Positions 1 to 8,811 of a stretch of 64,000 nt of DNA are shown here, one piece after another. Location: positions 109,215 through 173,214 of the forward strand of contig NZ_BAAAYO010000020.1 of NCBI RefSeq assembly GCF_039536325.1. The letters run 5' to 3'. Each line of letters starts with the position of its first letter. The stretch's first letter is position 1. A program made the translations under genes and the position numbers. The notes under the pieces were generated by a model. The model had not been told where the DNA came from and ran no database searches. It worked only from the letters and a program-made list of their open reading frames with translations. The DNA is from Paenibacillus_AB hodogayensis (lineage in GTDB: Bacteria > Bacillota > Bacilli > Paenibacillales > NBRC-103111).

Positions 1-628
1 TATCGTCGGCCACAAAGAAAAACTCGCCGCTATTCAGGTAAGCATTGATCGGGTTCGGATTACCTTCGGTATAAGCCTTGACCTCGGTAGCATTCGGAGC
101 CGAGCCCGATATATTCAATACGGTCGTTTGTGCCGGATTTTCCGGGTACATGTTGCCGTCTTGAAAAGGTTGTCCATTAATATTAATTGTCGTCAGGGTC
201 GTGGTAGGGGTAAAGTAAACCCATCCTGGAGCGGAAGAAATAACGCTGGTGTCACCCAGCTTAATAACAATTTTGTTCAACCCTTCCGTCAGTTGAACAT
301 TTTTAAATACGACATCGAATGGACCGGTCAATTGTGCCTTATTCGTTTTCTCTACGACAGGCGTCTTCGTTGTCGTCATATTGGTCACTTCATAATACAG
401 TTCATTCACTTGAGTATCGCTAATATTCTCAACGGTTGCTTTAATATCGACCGGGTTGGTAATAATTCTGGGAATAACCGAATCATCGGCCGGCTGCGCA
501 TCCGACGTGTACAAATCCTTGATCGTGATTCTGGCGGTAGCGGCTACTGCGGACATAGCCGGAAGCAGACTCATCAGCATGGTCGCAATAAGCACCACGC
601 TCAACCACTTGCGATATGACTTTCTCAA
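1..628 (-). CDS. Secreted/surface protein of unknown function, N-terminal part (3' end outside window)
   Basis: The frame stays open from a TTG at 628 to the window edge (about 209 codons). The TTG is preceded by GAGGAGG about 8 nt upstream, and no ATG in this frame has a comparable site. The first ~30 residues form a signal peptide: basic MRKSYRK, a hydrophobic stretch, then a likely cleavage after AVA. The rest is Thr/Asn/Val-rich with beta-type, Ig-like character (for example a segment around FDVVFKNVQLTEGLNKIVI). I see no catalytic motif. It may be a large surface or S-layer-associated protein; nearby csaB and tagO fit that, but the C-terminus that would show SLH domains is not visible. 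Confidence 0.72.
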   Translation of the reverse strand, partial: MRKSYRKWLSVVLIATMLMSLLPAMSAVAATARITIKDLYTSDAQPADDSVIPRIITNPVDIKATVENISDTQVNELYYEVTNMTTTKTPVVEKTNKAQLTGPFDVVFKNVQLTEGLNKIVIKLGDTSVISSAPGWVYFTPTTTLTTININGQPFQDGNMYPENPAQTTVLNISGSAPNATEVKAYTEGNPNPINAYLNSGEFFFVADD

Positions 629-840
629 AGCCTTTTCCTCCTCGATAAAGTAATGATCCTGCAGCGGGCTTGTCTGCGGTTGATTGTTTTATAAACTGCG
701 CCCCTTTCTGCTCCTTCCTTTCCATATACTCGTCTCCATTAGAGAAAAAACGGAAACCCTCTAAGTTAACAGTCCCATACCATTTTTATCGGTCATACAA
801 GGTTGAAATGTTATAGATTTTCATGGAAAAAATGCGCAGC

Positions 841-873
841 AAAAAACCCGGCATCATCCATCTCCGGGTTTTC
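841..873 (-). terminator. Intrinsic terminator after tagO
   Basis: Read on the minus strand, AAACCCGG pairs with CCGGGTTT across a 12-nt loop and runs into a T-tract. It lies just beyond the tagO stop. Confidence 0.75.
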
Positions 874-898
874 ATCGTGTTTCTTCTATTATATAGCG

Positions 899-1984
899 TT
901 ATTTGGAAACGTTTTTGGATCTCGCCCGCAAAAACAAATTAAGCACCGGCCGCTTGCTTTTGCCGACAATGCCAATGGCTTCCGCCCCTAGTTGAAGAAT
1001 AATCAGAATGACGGCAATCAGCACGACCGCAACCCACTGGGACGTCTGCGACAATAGGATGGCGCAAAGGCCGAAAAACAACGACACGCCGTAAATGACC
1101 AGAACTGTATTTCGATGGCCGAGTCCCAGTTGAAGCAAACAATGATGCAAATGGTTTTTATCGGCTACGGATATCGGCATCTTGTTCAGCTTGCGCCGTA
1201 CGATGGCGAAAAACGTATCCGACAAGGGTACACCAAGTATCAAAATCGGCACAATAAACGAGATCATTGTAGCTTGCTTAAAGCCAAGGACGGAAAGCGT
1301 CGCTAGGCAAAAGCCGAGAAACAGCGCCCCGGAATCGCCCATAAAAATTTTGGCCGGATGGAAATTGTAAAACAAAAATCCGATGATGCTTCCCAGCAAC
1401 AAAGCGCTAAACAAAATAACCGTAACGTTGCCCATCATAATAGCCATGACAAGCATGGTTCCGTTGGCGATTCCGGACACGCCCGCCGCCAAACCGTCCA
1501 ATCCGTCAATCAAATTGACCGCATTGGTAACCCCGACGATCCAGAAAATCGTTAAAGGAACGCTTAGCCACTTTGTTTCAAACGTATCGCCAAAAGGCAA
1601 ATTGACCAAATCAATTTGAATATCCCCGTAAAACACGATCACCATCGCCGCAATCAATTCGACCAACAGCTTCACTTTCGGAGACAAGTCGAATCTATCG
1701 TCCAGCGCCCCGACCAATACGATCAACGAACCTCCGATCAGCAGAGCGGATGATACTTGCCAATTCAATTCGTCCGTCATCGGAGCGATGACGAAGAAAG
1801 CCCCCACAAACGCTAAAAATACGGCCAGCCCGCCAAGTCTTGGCATAATGCGCGTATGTACTTTGCGCTGGTTAGGTTTATCTACGGCTCCTACCATAAA
1901 GGCGAACCGTTTTACTGCAGGTGTCAGGATGACGGCTAATACGCAAGCTGCCAAAAAACCGATGCCGTAGTATATATACTCCAT
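899..1984 (-). CDS. tagO: Undecaprenyl-phosphate GlcNAc-1-phosphate transferase (TagO/WecA family)
   Basis: This 361-residue polytopic membrane protein belongs to the MraY/WecA family. It transfers GlcNAc-1-P from UDP-GlcNAc to undecaprenyl phosphate, the first lipid-linked step of wall teichoic acid or secondary wall polymer synthesis. Family motifs visible are DKPNxRKVH near residue 36, the Asp-rich DDRFDLSP, NLIDGLDGLAAG and FMGDSGALFLG. About ten hydrophobic segments are present. The ATG at 1984 has a GGTGGG-like site upstream. It is followed by its own terminator. Neighbouring csaB and the later wecB suggest it serves the pyruvylated SLH-binding polymer; that substrate assignment is inferred. 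Confidence 0.93.
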   Translation of the reverse strand: MEYIYYGIGFLAACVLAVILTPAVKRFAFMVGAVDKPNQRKVHTRIMPRLGGLAVFLAFVGAFFVIAPMTDELNWQVSSALLIGGSLIVLVGALDDRFDLSPKVKLLVELIAAMVIVFYGDIQIDLVNLPFGDTFETKWLSVPLTIFWIVGVTNAVNLIDGLDGLAAGVSGIANGTMLVMAIMMGNVTVILFSALLLGSIIGFLFYNFHPAKIFMGDSGALFLGFCLATLSVLGFKQATMISFIVPILILGVPLSDTFFAIVRRKLNKMPISVADKNHLHHCLLQLGLGHRNTVLVIYGVSLFFGLCAILLSQTSQWVAVVLIAVILIILQLGAEAIGIVGKSKRPVLNLFLRARSKNVSK

Positions 1985-2180
1985 CCGACTTTCCCACCCC
2001 CGTCTCTGTTACGCAAATCCCCCGATTGCTTTTTGCAGGAGACTAACGGACCAATTATACTCCGAAACGCAAGGAAACTCCACAAGCGAAAATGAGCAAA
2101 AAGTGCTGCTTTTAGGCGGTTATCGAGCCAATTATCGGCTAAATTGGACATTCTCATGGGGCCGAATACCGTTGCTCCGC

Positions 2181-3329
2181 CTATCTCGACAAAGCAACGT
2201 TTTTTCGGTCAACCTTAGTATGCACCATCTCGACAATTTGTTGCGCCGGAAGCCGGGCTTGCTGCTTTAATTGCTCAATGGCTTCCCTTTTCTCGGTAAT
2301 CCAGTCCGTCTGATGATCTAAAAGCTGCAAACCCTGGGCCGTTACAGCCTCAGAATCGAAGCTGGAAGTCGAAGCGACCGCCTGCATACCCAATCGGTTC
2401 AAAAACTGATCGATCTTCGGGTCATAGGAAATGCCTAACAGCGGAACGTGTTGGGAAGCGGCATAAATTAACGAATGGAGCCGCATGCCGATTAACAAGT
2501 CGCAGGAAGCGACCTCTGCCAGCATATCCTGAGGATGATCAATCCCTTCCCGCATGTCCCACTCTGCATGGTCAGGCAGTGCCCCCATCCGTTCAATCAC
2601 ATAACGGGACGCTTTCACATCGTCCGGCATATGGAAGGGAAGCATGCGGATGACGACTGGACGCCGCTCGGCGATCGATCGAAGCGACCGAGCCAAGCTA
2701 TCCAACTCTGAACGGTCGCCATTCCAGAAGCGGACGGAGACGCCGATGACCGGCTTGTCGTTTTTCTTTGTATTCGAACGTAGAACGCTCTCCTTTACGT
2801 CGAGTCCCATCACAGGATCCGGCACAACCGTTAATCCGGAAGCGCGAACCCCCATCGTTGCCAAAAGATCCGCCGATTCTTGGTCCCGCACGGAAACGTA
2901 TGCGCATTTGTTGAACACGTGCCGGATAAACGGGAAGAACATAGACCTTCGAACGGGACCTATTCCTTGCGCATAGATAAAGGTGGGCTTGCGGAGCAGC
3001 TGCGCTATTTTCAGGACGGCCAAATAGTACGGGATTGTCTTGATACCGGTCGCATCCTGCAGCAAACTCCCCCCGCCGCTGATCAGACCGTCGCATTCCC
3101 GCAAAGCGCGCACAAGCTCGCCGAGACGCATTCTGTGCACAGCCGTTACTCCGTACATAGCCGCCGTTTCCTTCGGCCGGATTGATAACACGATCGGCTC
3201 GATCCGGACCTGCTGTCGTTCGCCCTCGGCGCGCAAAGCCAACAGAATGGACTGCAAAACGGCTTCGTCACCGCTGTTCCCAAAACCGTAATAACCGGAG
3301 AGAACCAGCTTTTTCACCGGGTTACCCAT
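2181..3329 (-). CDS. csaB: Polysaccharide pyruvyl transferase CsaB
   Basis: The 382-residue protein begins KKLVLSGYYGFGNSGDEAVL after a short lead, the N-terminal signature of CsaB. CsaB adds ketal pyruvate to the secondary cell-wall polymer to which SLH domains bind. The GT-B-like C-terminal half carries GMRLHSLIYA, typical of the family. I chose the ATG at 3329, not the upstream in-frame codons at 3359/3338, because GAGAGG lies 9 nt before it. The start overlaps the end of the DUF5693 gene by 16 nt, so the two are probably co-transcribed and translationally coupled. An SLH-anchored protease is encoded at 16.2-19 kb. Confidence 0.93.
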   Translation of the reverse strand: MGNPVKKLVLSGYYGFGNSGDEAVLQSILLALRAEGERQQVRIEPIVLSIRPKETAAMYGVTAVHRMRLGELVRALRECDGLISGGGSLLQDATGIKTIPYYLAVLKIAQLLRKPTFIYAQGIGPVRRSMFFPFIRHVFNKCAYVSVRDQESADLLATMGVRASGLTVVPDPVMGLDVKESVLRSNTKKNDKPVIGVSVRFWNGDRSELDSLARSLRSIAERRPVVIRMLPFHMPDDVKASRYVIERMGALPDHAEWDMREGIDHPQDMLAEVASCDLLIGMRLHSLIYAASQHVPLLGISYDPKIDQFLNRLGMQAVASTSSFDSEAVTAQGLQLLDHQTDWITEKREAIEQLKQQARLPAQQIVEMVHTKVDRKNVALSR

Positions 3330-5341
3330 CTGCGCCATCCTCTCGCTGCAAGTTCCCAAACCGCCACATAAGCCAAGCTAACCACAATCCCCAACACGAT
3401 GCCCATTCCGATCCGGATAAACGAAATATACAGCGGCGTATGCAGATGGGCGAACGTATCGATAATCGAAAGCTGTCCCATAATCGCTCCGGCAAACAGA
3501 TAGATGGCGTTGCGGTATTTGACGAACAAATACGCGGCCAAAATAAACAACGGGTGGGCAAATACGAATTCCTTGAAACGCGGCCGTACGCCCAGACCGT
3601 TCTCCAAATACGTTCGGATCAGCTTCTCCATCTGGGTCGCCTGACCTTCGTTGCCCGTACGAGTCAAGTAGTAGTAGGCCATCGCTCCGAACACGGCCGC
3701 GAGTAAGATCCACAACACCGTGATCTTGGCCAGCAAGATCGCCCGAATTCGAGCGACGATACCTTTCAAACCCAAAGAATCTGCAAATAGCAAAGCATAA
3801 ACGGCAACGAGCCCAATCGGCAGCAAATGCAGCAGAGCTACTCCGCGGAATTGCTGGAGCACCAGATAGTACGTAATCCCGCTAAGCAGTGCGACCACGT
3901 AGAGCACACCCACTACCGAAAACATCGACGTTACAACGAAAACTGCAGTGGCCTTCCACCAGCCAAAAACCATCTTCTTTTCCCGCAAGCGGCTTATATA
4001 ACGGATCGCCAGCAGCGTCGCAAGCGTAGGCGCGCACACGCCCACTCCAAAGGCCATAGCCTGAACCGCAAGCGAACTGGATAGCACGTACAAGCCCAAC
4101 GATCCCAGCGCGCCAATGACAAAAGCACCGGAAACCAGCATAGGGAAAAACAGACCGATCGTCAAAGCGATCAAAGCCGCACCGCCAACCATGACTACCG
4201 GCTTCAGCGGCGTCAGCCCCGTACCGTACAGGACGAACGGATGAGCCTCGCCAAGCTCATATCCGAGCTTTTCAATGCGGGCAATCGCCCCTTCCGACGG
4301 GTTGTCTTCAGGTCCGGTCAAACTTGTCAAAATATTGTCCAAGTAGTCGTTGATAAACCCTTTATCCATATCTTTGGCAGCCTTGGTGTTCAAAAACAAG
4401 ATCCGCAAATTGCGGTCTTTTACGGCCAGCACCAGCTTGTCCGCTATAACTTCAGGCTTCAAGTTCGCTTCCGTTTCGTAGAGAGGGAACAAACGAACTA
4501 CATTATAATCCAATTCCTCCGCGAAATGGACCGTGAACCCTTTTTGCGGAGCTTTCAACCGGTCGATAATGGCCGAACCCATGTCGTATTTTCGCAGCAG
4601 CTCGGCTGTTTCTTTTACGTTGTTCAAGTCCGGGTCCTCATCGTAGCCGGTGACGGCGCTGCCATCGAATACGATTCGTTTGATGTTGCGGTGACTTAGC
4701 TTTTTAAGCAAGCCTTCAAGTTCCTCTTCAGAGTAAGGCTGCATCCGGTTGGAAATCCGGGCGATCAGACGGAAACCTTGACCTTCGAGCATATCCATCG
4801 TTATCGGGTCCGGCTCCATCGGTTTGGTGTTCGCTTCCTCGTAAGGCAAGCTAATAATCAGCCCCGGGCGGTTGTTATAGGACCAGGAATTTACGCTTAC
4901 TTTAAGGCGTTCCCGGTATGTTTTTTCAATGATCGGCTGAAGCTTGTCCCTCGCTTCATTCGAGGTGAACAGCAAATACGTATTGTTCTCTCCCGGCGTA
5001 ATCGGCTTCCCGGTTAGAAGAGAATACTCCTGCGGGGTATACAGTTGGATGCGTCGGCTGTTTTTCAGCTCCTCCAACGTACTCTCGTTAACGGACATGC
5101 TGCCGATGCCGGCTTCCTTCATCAATTTCAGCTTCTCCAGAATGTAAGATTCCGGGTTAGGGCGGTAAATCGATGCATCGAGAAGGTCGCGGTAATCGAA
5201 TACGATATCCACCTGATTCGTGGATCTTTCTGTTTCGATACGTTTGTAGACAAGTGGCAGCGTGGCAATCAAGCCAAGCACAACCAGCCACCAAAGCCAT
5301 TTTTGGGCCCGTTTATTCACCGATATATATCGCTGAAGCAA
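3314..5341 (-). CDS. DUF5693 family multi-spanning membrane protein
   Basis: A membrane protein of about 675 residues. One N-terminal helix (WLWWLVVLGLIATLPLVY) is followed by an extracytoplasmic domain of about 330 residues, then 8-10 transmembrane helices in the C-terminal half. This matches DUF5693 proteins that I recall next to csaB in Paenibacillus. The soluble domain has a repeated IDRL/EELDYNVVRLFP-type alternation that could be TIM-barrel-like, but I see no catalytic signature. A GTG at 5350 sits against the ribosome site; TTG at 5341 has AAGGAG 8 nt upstream and is preferred. The overlap with csaB suggests a role in wall-polymer modification or transport; this is inference. Confidence 0.8.
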   Translation of the reverse strand: MLQRYISVNKRAQKWLWWLVVLGLIATLPLVYKRIETERSTNQVDIVFDYRDLLDASIYRPNPESYILEKLKLMKEAGIGSMSVNESTLEELKNSRRIQLYTPQEYSLLTGKPITPGENNTYLLFTSNEARDKLQPIIEKTYRERLKVSVNSWSYNNRPGLIISLPYEEANTKPMEPDPITMDMLEGQGFRLIARISNRMQPYSEEELEGLLKKLSHRNIKRIVFDGSAVTGYDEDPDLNNVKETAELLRKYDMGSAIIDRLKAPQKGFTVHFAEELDYNVVRLFPLYETEANLKPEVIADKLVLAVKDRNLRILFLNTKAAKDMDKGFINDYLDNILTSLTGPEDNPSEGAIARIEKLGYELGEAHPFVLYGTGLTPLKPVVMVGGAALIALTIGLFFPMLVSGAFVIGALGSLGLYVLSSSLAVQAMAFGVGVCAPTLATLLAIRYISRLREKKMVFGWWKATAVFVVTSMFSVVGVLYVVALLSGITYYLVLQQFRGVALLHLLPIGLVAVYALLFADSLGLKGIVARIRAILLAKITVLWILLAAVFGAMAYYYLTRTGNEGQATQMEKLIRTYLENGLGVRPRFKEFVFAHPLFILAAYLFVKYRNAIYLFAGAIMGQLSIIDTFAHLHTPLYISFIRIGMGIVLGIVVSLAYVAVWELAARGWRRWVTR

Positions 5342-5401
5342 ACCATTCACTCCTTGCCACTTAGTCGTCTAGGGTATGTACATGGATGTCCAACCCGGAA
5401 A

Positions 5402-5463
5402 GCCTCTTCGAAGGCGCTTGACCGAACCGGGCCGAAGCCCGGTGACACGCCCTTCGAAGAGGC
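5402..5463. repeat. Nested palindromic element in the pgcA-DUF5693 spacer
   Basis: A 13-bp outer stem GCCTCTTCGAAGG/CCTTCGAAGAGGC (5402-5414 with 5451-5463) encloses a perfect inner hairpin CCGGGC-CGAA-GCCCGG (5427-5442). There is no T-run directly after it on the minus strand, so it is not a standard terminator. It may be an RNA processing or stability element, or a small repeat. Confidence 0.7.
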
Positions 5464-5475
5464 ATTCTCCGCCAC

Positions 5476-7179
5476 CTATGGAAGCTGATCGATCCGGGAC
5501 ATGACGGCAGACCGCAGACGCTCCAGGCGCTCTGCCGACTCTTCTCCCGTCGAGCCGCGTACGGCAAAATAGGTTTTGATTTTCGGTTCCGTGCCGGACG
5601 GCCGAAGGCAGAACCAGGAGTCGTCCGATAATGTATATTTTAACACATTTTCTGCCGGAAGACCGTCAATGCCCCGCAAGTAGTCCTGCACGCGCACCAC
5701 GGATACGCCCGCCACGGCAGCCGGAGGAGCTTGCCGCCAGTCGTCCATAATCGCCGCAATTTTCTCGATGCCGTCCTTGCCTTTCAACGTCCGCGATTCC
5801 AACTGCTCCTGGAAAAAACCGAATTGACGATAAAGCTCCTGCAAGATATCATACAAGGTTTTGCCTTGACTCTTATAGTAGGCGGCCGCTTCGCAGATCA
5901 GCATGGAAGCCAGCACTGCGTCCTTATCGCGGCAATAGTTGCCGGCCAGATAGCCGTAGCTTTCCTCGTATCCGAACAGGAATTGATATTGACCGCTTTG
6001 CTCGAACTCCGTCATTTTTTCCCCAATATATTTGAAGCCCGTCAACGTATTCAGAACGCTGACCCCGTAACTCTCGGCAATAACCGCACCCATTTCGCTG
6101 GTCACGATCGTTTTGATCAATACACCGCGCTCCGGCAGCTTCTCTTGTCGCTTCAAGCTGTCCAGCACATAGTAAGCCATAATCGCCCCGGACTGATTGC
6201 CGTTCAACACAACGAATTGTCCGCGGTCGTCCTTGACTACCGCTCCCATCCGGTCGCAGTCCGGATCTGTACCGATAATGATATCCGCGTTCACTTCTTT
6301 GGCCATATGCAGAGCCAGCGTAAACGCTTCGCGCTCCTCCGGATTCGGCGACTTGACCGTCGAGAAATTAGCGTCAGGCAGTTCTTGCTCCGGCACTACA
6401 TGCACATGGGTAAAGCCGATTGTGCCGAGAACGTTTCGAACCGACAAATTGCCAGCCCCATGCAGCGGCGTGTACAAAACATGGAAGTCGTCGCTCACCG
6501 ATCGAACAACGTCCGGGTGCAGACTAACGCCAGCAACCGCCTGGACGAACGCTTCGTCCACCTCGGCGCCGATCCAGACCAAAAGGCCTGCCGCCTCCGC
6601 TTCGCCGCGCTCCATTCGTTGAATGCGGGCAAGCGTATCGACCGTATGTATTTCTGCCAAAACACGCTCTGCGTCGTGCGGAACCAGTTGTCCGCCATCG
6701 CGACCGTATACTTTGTAACCGTTATATTCCGGCGGATTATGGCTGGCCGTAATGACGATGCCTCCTCCTGCCCCCAGATGCCTCACGGCAAAAGAAAGTT
6801 CCGGCGTCGGCCGCAGAGACTCGAACACGTAAGCCTTTACTCCGTTTCCAGCCAACACAAGCGCGGCCTCAAGCGCAAACTCCGGAGACTGGTTGCGCGA
6901 ATCGTAGGCGATAACCGCCGACGGACGTTCACCCTGCTGCTTGATAAATTGCGCCAGACCTTGCGTAGCCTTCGCAACCGTATAACGGTTCATCCGGTTC
7001 GTGCCCGCGCCAATGACACCCCGCAGTCCGCCCGTTCCGAACTCCAGATCGCGGTAAAAGCGATCCTCCAGTTCTTTCTCGTCATGCAGGGAAGCAAGCT
7101 CCCGCTTCGTATCCTCATCGATCAAAGGATCGTTCACCCACAGCTTGTATTCGGTCATCGCACGTTCCAGACTCAACAC
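5476..7179 (-). CDS. pgcA: Phospho-sugar mutase (alpha-phosphoglucomutase, PgcA-like)
   Basis: A 567-residue member of the alpha-D-phosphohexomutase family, interconverting glucose-1-P and glucose-6-P to supply UDP-glucose for glycolipids and wall polymers. Features in order: GTGGLRG near residue 48; the phosphoserine loop TASHNPPEYNGYK; the metal loop GTDPDCDRMG; the sugar-binding loop GYEESYGY; and the phosphate-binding loop RPSGTEPKIK near the C-terminus. The length fits PgcA of Bacillus. The start codon is GTG at 7179 or the adjacent TTG at 7176, after GGGAGAG. A structured palindrome follows the stop codon. Specificity for phosphomannose instead cannot be excluded from sequence alone. 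Confidence 0.9.
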   Translation of the reverse strand: MLSLERAMTEYKLWVNDPLIDEDTKRELASLHDEKELEDRFYRDLEFGTGGLRGVIGAGTNRMNRYTVAKATQGLAQFIKQQGERPSAVIAYDSRNQSPEFALEAALVLAGNGVKAYVFESLRPTPELSFAVRHLGAGGGIVITASHNPPEYNGYKVYGRDGGQLVPHDAERVLAEIHTVDTLARIQRMERGEAEAAGLLVWIGAEVDEAFVQAVAGVSLHPDVVRSVSDDFHVLYTPLHGAGNLSVRNVLGTIGFTHVHVVPEQELPDANFSTVKSPNPEEREAFTLALHMAKEVNADIIIGTDPDCDRMGAVVKDDRGQFVVLNGNQSGAIMAYYVLDSLKRQEKLPERGVLIKTIVTSEMGAVIAESYGVSVLNTLTGFKYIGEKMTEFEQSGQYQFLFGYEESYGYLAGNYCRDKDAVLASMLICEAAAYYKSQGKTLYDILQELYRQFGFFQEQLESRTLKGKDGIEKIAAIMDDWRQAPPAAVAGVSVVRVQDYLRGIDGLPAENVLKYTLSDDSWFCLRPSGTEPKIKTYFAVRGSTGEESAERLERLRSAVMSRIDQLP

Positions 7180-7235
7180 GCATCTCTCCCGGTTTCATAA
7201 TGGTACGGATAACGGTATTAATCGGCTATCTTGGT

Positions 7236-7661
7236 TTACGGATTAGCCAGTGCGAACATCAATTCGCCTTCGGCCACCACTTTTTCTCCCACCTTGGCGA
7301 CGCCATGGCCTTTGCCAATCGTGCCCTTCATGCGGGTAATTTCCATTTCGAGTATAAGCGTATCCCCGGGCTTGACTTGATCGCGGAAACGAAACCCGTC
7401 GATGCCGGCGAGCAAGCCGATTTTACCCCGGTTTTCCTCCGAGCTTAGCATGGCTATCGCCGCCACTTGCGCTAGCGCCTCGGCGATGAGCACGCCCGGC
7501 ATTACCGGATATCCCGGAAAATGCCCGACGAAAAACGGCTCGTTTATCGTTACGTTTTTCAACCCGACGGCGCGTACGCCCTGTTCCACTTCCAAAATGC
7601 GATCGACCAGCAGAAACGGATAACGGTGCGGTATCGTTTCTTGTATTTGTTTAATATCCAT
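7236..7661 (-). CDS. fabZ: 3-hydroxyacyl-ACP dehydratase FabZ
   Basis: A 141-residue hot-dog-fold enzyme that dehydrates beta-hydroxyacyl-ACP in type II fatty acid synthesis. The sequence starts with the family's IPHRYPFLLVDRI and carries the catalytic stretch GHFPGYPVMPGVLIAEALAQ, containing the active-site His and Glu. Full length for the family. The ATG at 7661 has AAAGGGG somewhat far upstream (about 12 nt). It lies between a phosphosugar mutase and a phospholipid synthase-like gene, and B. subtilis also keeps fabZ in the mbl-flhO-flhP neighbourhood. Confidence 0.97.
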   Translation of the reverse strand: MDIKQIQETIPHRYPFLLVDRILEVEQGVRAVGLKNVTINEPFFVGHFPGYPVMPGVLIAEALAQVAAIAMLSSEENRGKIGLLAGIDGFRFRDQVKPGDTLILEMEITRMKGTIGKGHGVAKVGEKVVAEGELMFALANP

Positions 7662-7728
7662 GATTAAAAACGGCCCCTTTCCCGGCTTCTGTATAAAATG
7701 GCTGCGGTTAACCTAGACTAGTGATGTC

Positions 7729-7753
7729 CCTTCACGACCTGCAGTAGTGAAGG
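7729..7753. repeat. Short hairpin CCTTCAC/GTGAAGG
   Basis: A 7-bp inverted repeat (7729-7735 with 7747-7753) in the spacer between fabZ and the phosphatidyltransferase gene. It lies next to the longer hairpin at 7764-7809, forming a tandem pair. Confidence 0.5.
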
Positions 7754-7763
7754 TTGATATAAG

Positions 7764-7809
7764 GGAGCATAAGTGCGCCGACTCCGATATAGTCATGCGC
7801 TTATGCTCC
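7764..7809 (-). terminator. Hairpin terminator after the phosphatidyltransferase gene
   Basis: GGAGCATAAG (7764-7773) pairs with CTTATGCTCC (7800-7809), starting just past the stop codon at 7812. On the minus strand it is followed by a short TTATAT stretch, weaker than a classical T-run. Confidence 0.55.
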
Positions 7810-7811
7810 TT

Positions 7812-8336
7812 TTATGTATCCAACGAACGGTCGCCCCGGTTAAGGCTCAAAAACAGGACAATGTATATCACCGACGTCACGAAGGATACGCCGACTACAA
7901 ACCATAAGTACGTTAAAGCGAACGAAAAGTCGAAAAAAATAAACAAAAACGCGAAGTAATACAAAACGGTGGTCAGCTTTCCCATGCTGTTGGCGGGAAC
8001 CGTACGCTTGCCGCGAAAATGAAAAAAGGCGGAGCCTGCGATCATGCCGACATCCCGAATAAACATGGCTACGGCCAGCAGCCAAGGAATCATACCGGAT
8101 ACCAGCAGCGAGATAATGACTGTCAGCATCATGCACTTGTCGGCAAGCGGATCGAGCATGATACCAACCTGCGTAATCTGTCCCCGCTTCCGGGCCAAAT
8201 AACCGTCCAATACATCGGTCGCCCCAGCCAAAACGACAATCAGAAATGCCGTCTTGAGATGATTGGTGGTGAAAAAGACGACGTATATCGGGATCAACCC
8301 AAATCGAGACAACGTCAAAAGATTTGGCAAGTTCAC
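7812..8336 (-). CDS. CDP-alcohol phosphatidyltransferase family protein (PgsA-like)
   Basis: A 174-residue membrane enzyme with the complete CDP-alcohol phosphotransferase signature D-x2-DG-x2-AR-x8-G-x3-D-x3-D, seen as DVLDGYLARKRGQITQVG followed by MLDPLADK. The family moves a phosphatidyl group from CDP-diacylglycerol to an alcohol, typically glycerol-3-phosphate. Four to five transmembrane segments are visible. I chose the GTG at 8336 (GTGAACTTGCC, giving MNLPNLLTLSRF) because GGGGGAG sits 8 nt upstream; the GTG at 8366 lacks a good site. It may be a second pgsA-type gene, as the main pgsA is usually elsewhere (near cinA-recA). Its alcohol substrate is not determinable here. Confidence 0.85.
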   Translation of the reverse strand: MNLPNLLTLSRFGLIPIYVVFFTTNHLKTAFLIVVLAGATDVLDGYLARKRGQITQVGIMLDPLADKCMMLTVIISLLVSGMIPWLLAVAMFIRDVGMIAGSAFFHFRGKRTVPANSMGKLTTVLYYFAFLFIFFDFSFALTYLWFVVGVSFVTSVIYIVLFLSLNRGDRSLDT

Positions 8337-8395
8337 CCGTTTCTCTCCCCCGGATCTTACTTCCACACCTATCCATTATACCGTTGTTATCCCAA

Positions 8396-8420
8396 AAATA
8401 AAACTCCCCGGACCGGGGAG
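8396..8420 (-). terminator. Intrinsic terminator after the EpuA-family gene
   Basis: On the minus strand CTCCCCGG-T-CCGGGGAG is followed by TTTTATTTTT. It closes the mbl-flhO-flhP-epuA transcription unit. Confidence 0.85.
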
Positions 8421-8509
8421 CGAAGGAGTTGTCTTTCATTCGGCCTGACATGCGGGCCGGCTATAGATTGAAGATCATGGAGAAGCGCTCCAATCGGCAG
8501 AGTCCAAGT

Positions 8510-8788
8510 TCAGTTGCCGAAAATCAGATCGAACACATGCCTCCATGTCGTCCATTCCCAAACGTCCGCCCCGCTTTTACCGCCGATATAGGCATAGCCT
8601 ACCCATAAGCCGACGAGCAGTGCCACCGCACATAAAAACGGAACGAGCAGCGCCCGTAAAATCCACAGGATGATGCGAACCCAGCGCCGCTTCAGCTTGC
8701 GCTTCGATTTTGGCTTCTCCTGCTGTTTTGGCTTTTCCTGCGGTTTCGGCTCCAGTACGGGGTGGACGTTTGTTTCTTGATCATTCAT
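8510..8788 (-). CDS. EpuA-family small membrane protein (often annotated as RNA polymerase subunit beta-like)
   Basis: A 92-residue protein: a highly charged Lys/Pro/Glu N-terminus (repeated PKxQEKPK), a basic KRKLKRRWVR patch, one transmembrane helix (IILWILRALLVPFLCAVALLVGLWVGYAYIGG) and a short outward tail WEWTTWRHVFDLIFGN. This layout matches the EpuA family (PF11772), commonly found beside flhP in Bacilli and often misannotated as RNA polymerase beta. GAGGAGG precedes the ATG at 8788, 23 bp after flhP. Function unknown. Confidence 0.75.
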   Translation of the reverse strand: MNDQETNVHPVLEPKPQEKPKQQEKPKSKRKLKRRWVRIILWILRALLVPFLCAVALLVGLWVGYAYIGGKSGADVWEWTTWRHVFDLIFGN

Positions 8789-8811
8789 TGCGGGCCTCCT
8801 CGAACGTCGAA

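Noticed and set aside
128..619. 163-codon plus-strand frame at the left edge
   Set aside because: The minus strand in this stretch has a signal peptide, a ribosome site and an uninterrupted frame; the plus frame has none of these.
5731..7200. 489-codon open frame on the plus strand opposite pgcA
   Set aside because: Antisense shadow of a well-supported mutase gene; composition is Arg/His/Gln-rich with no domain.
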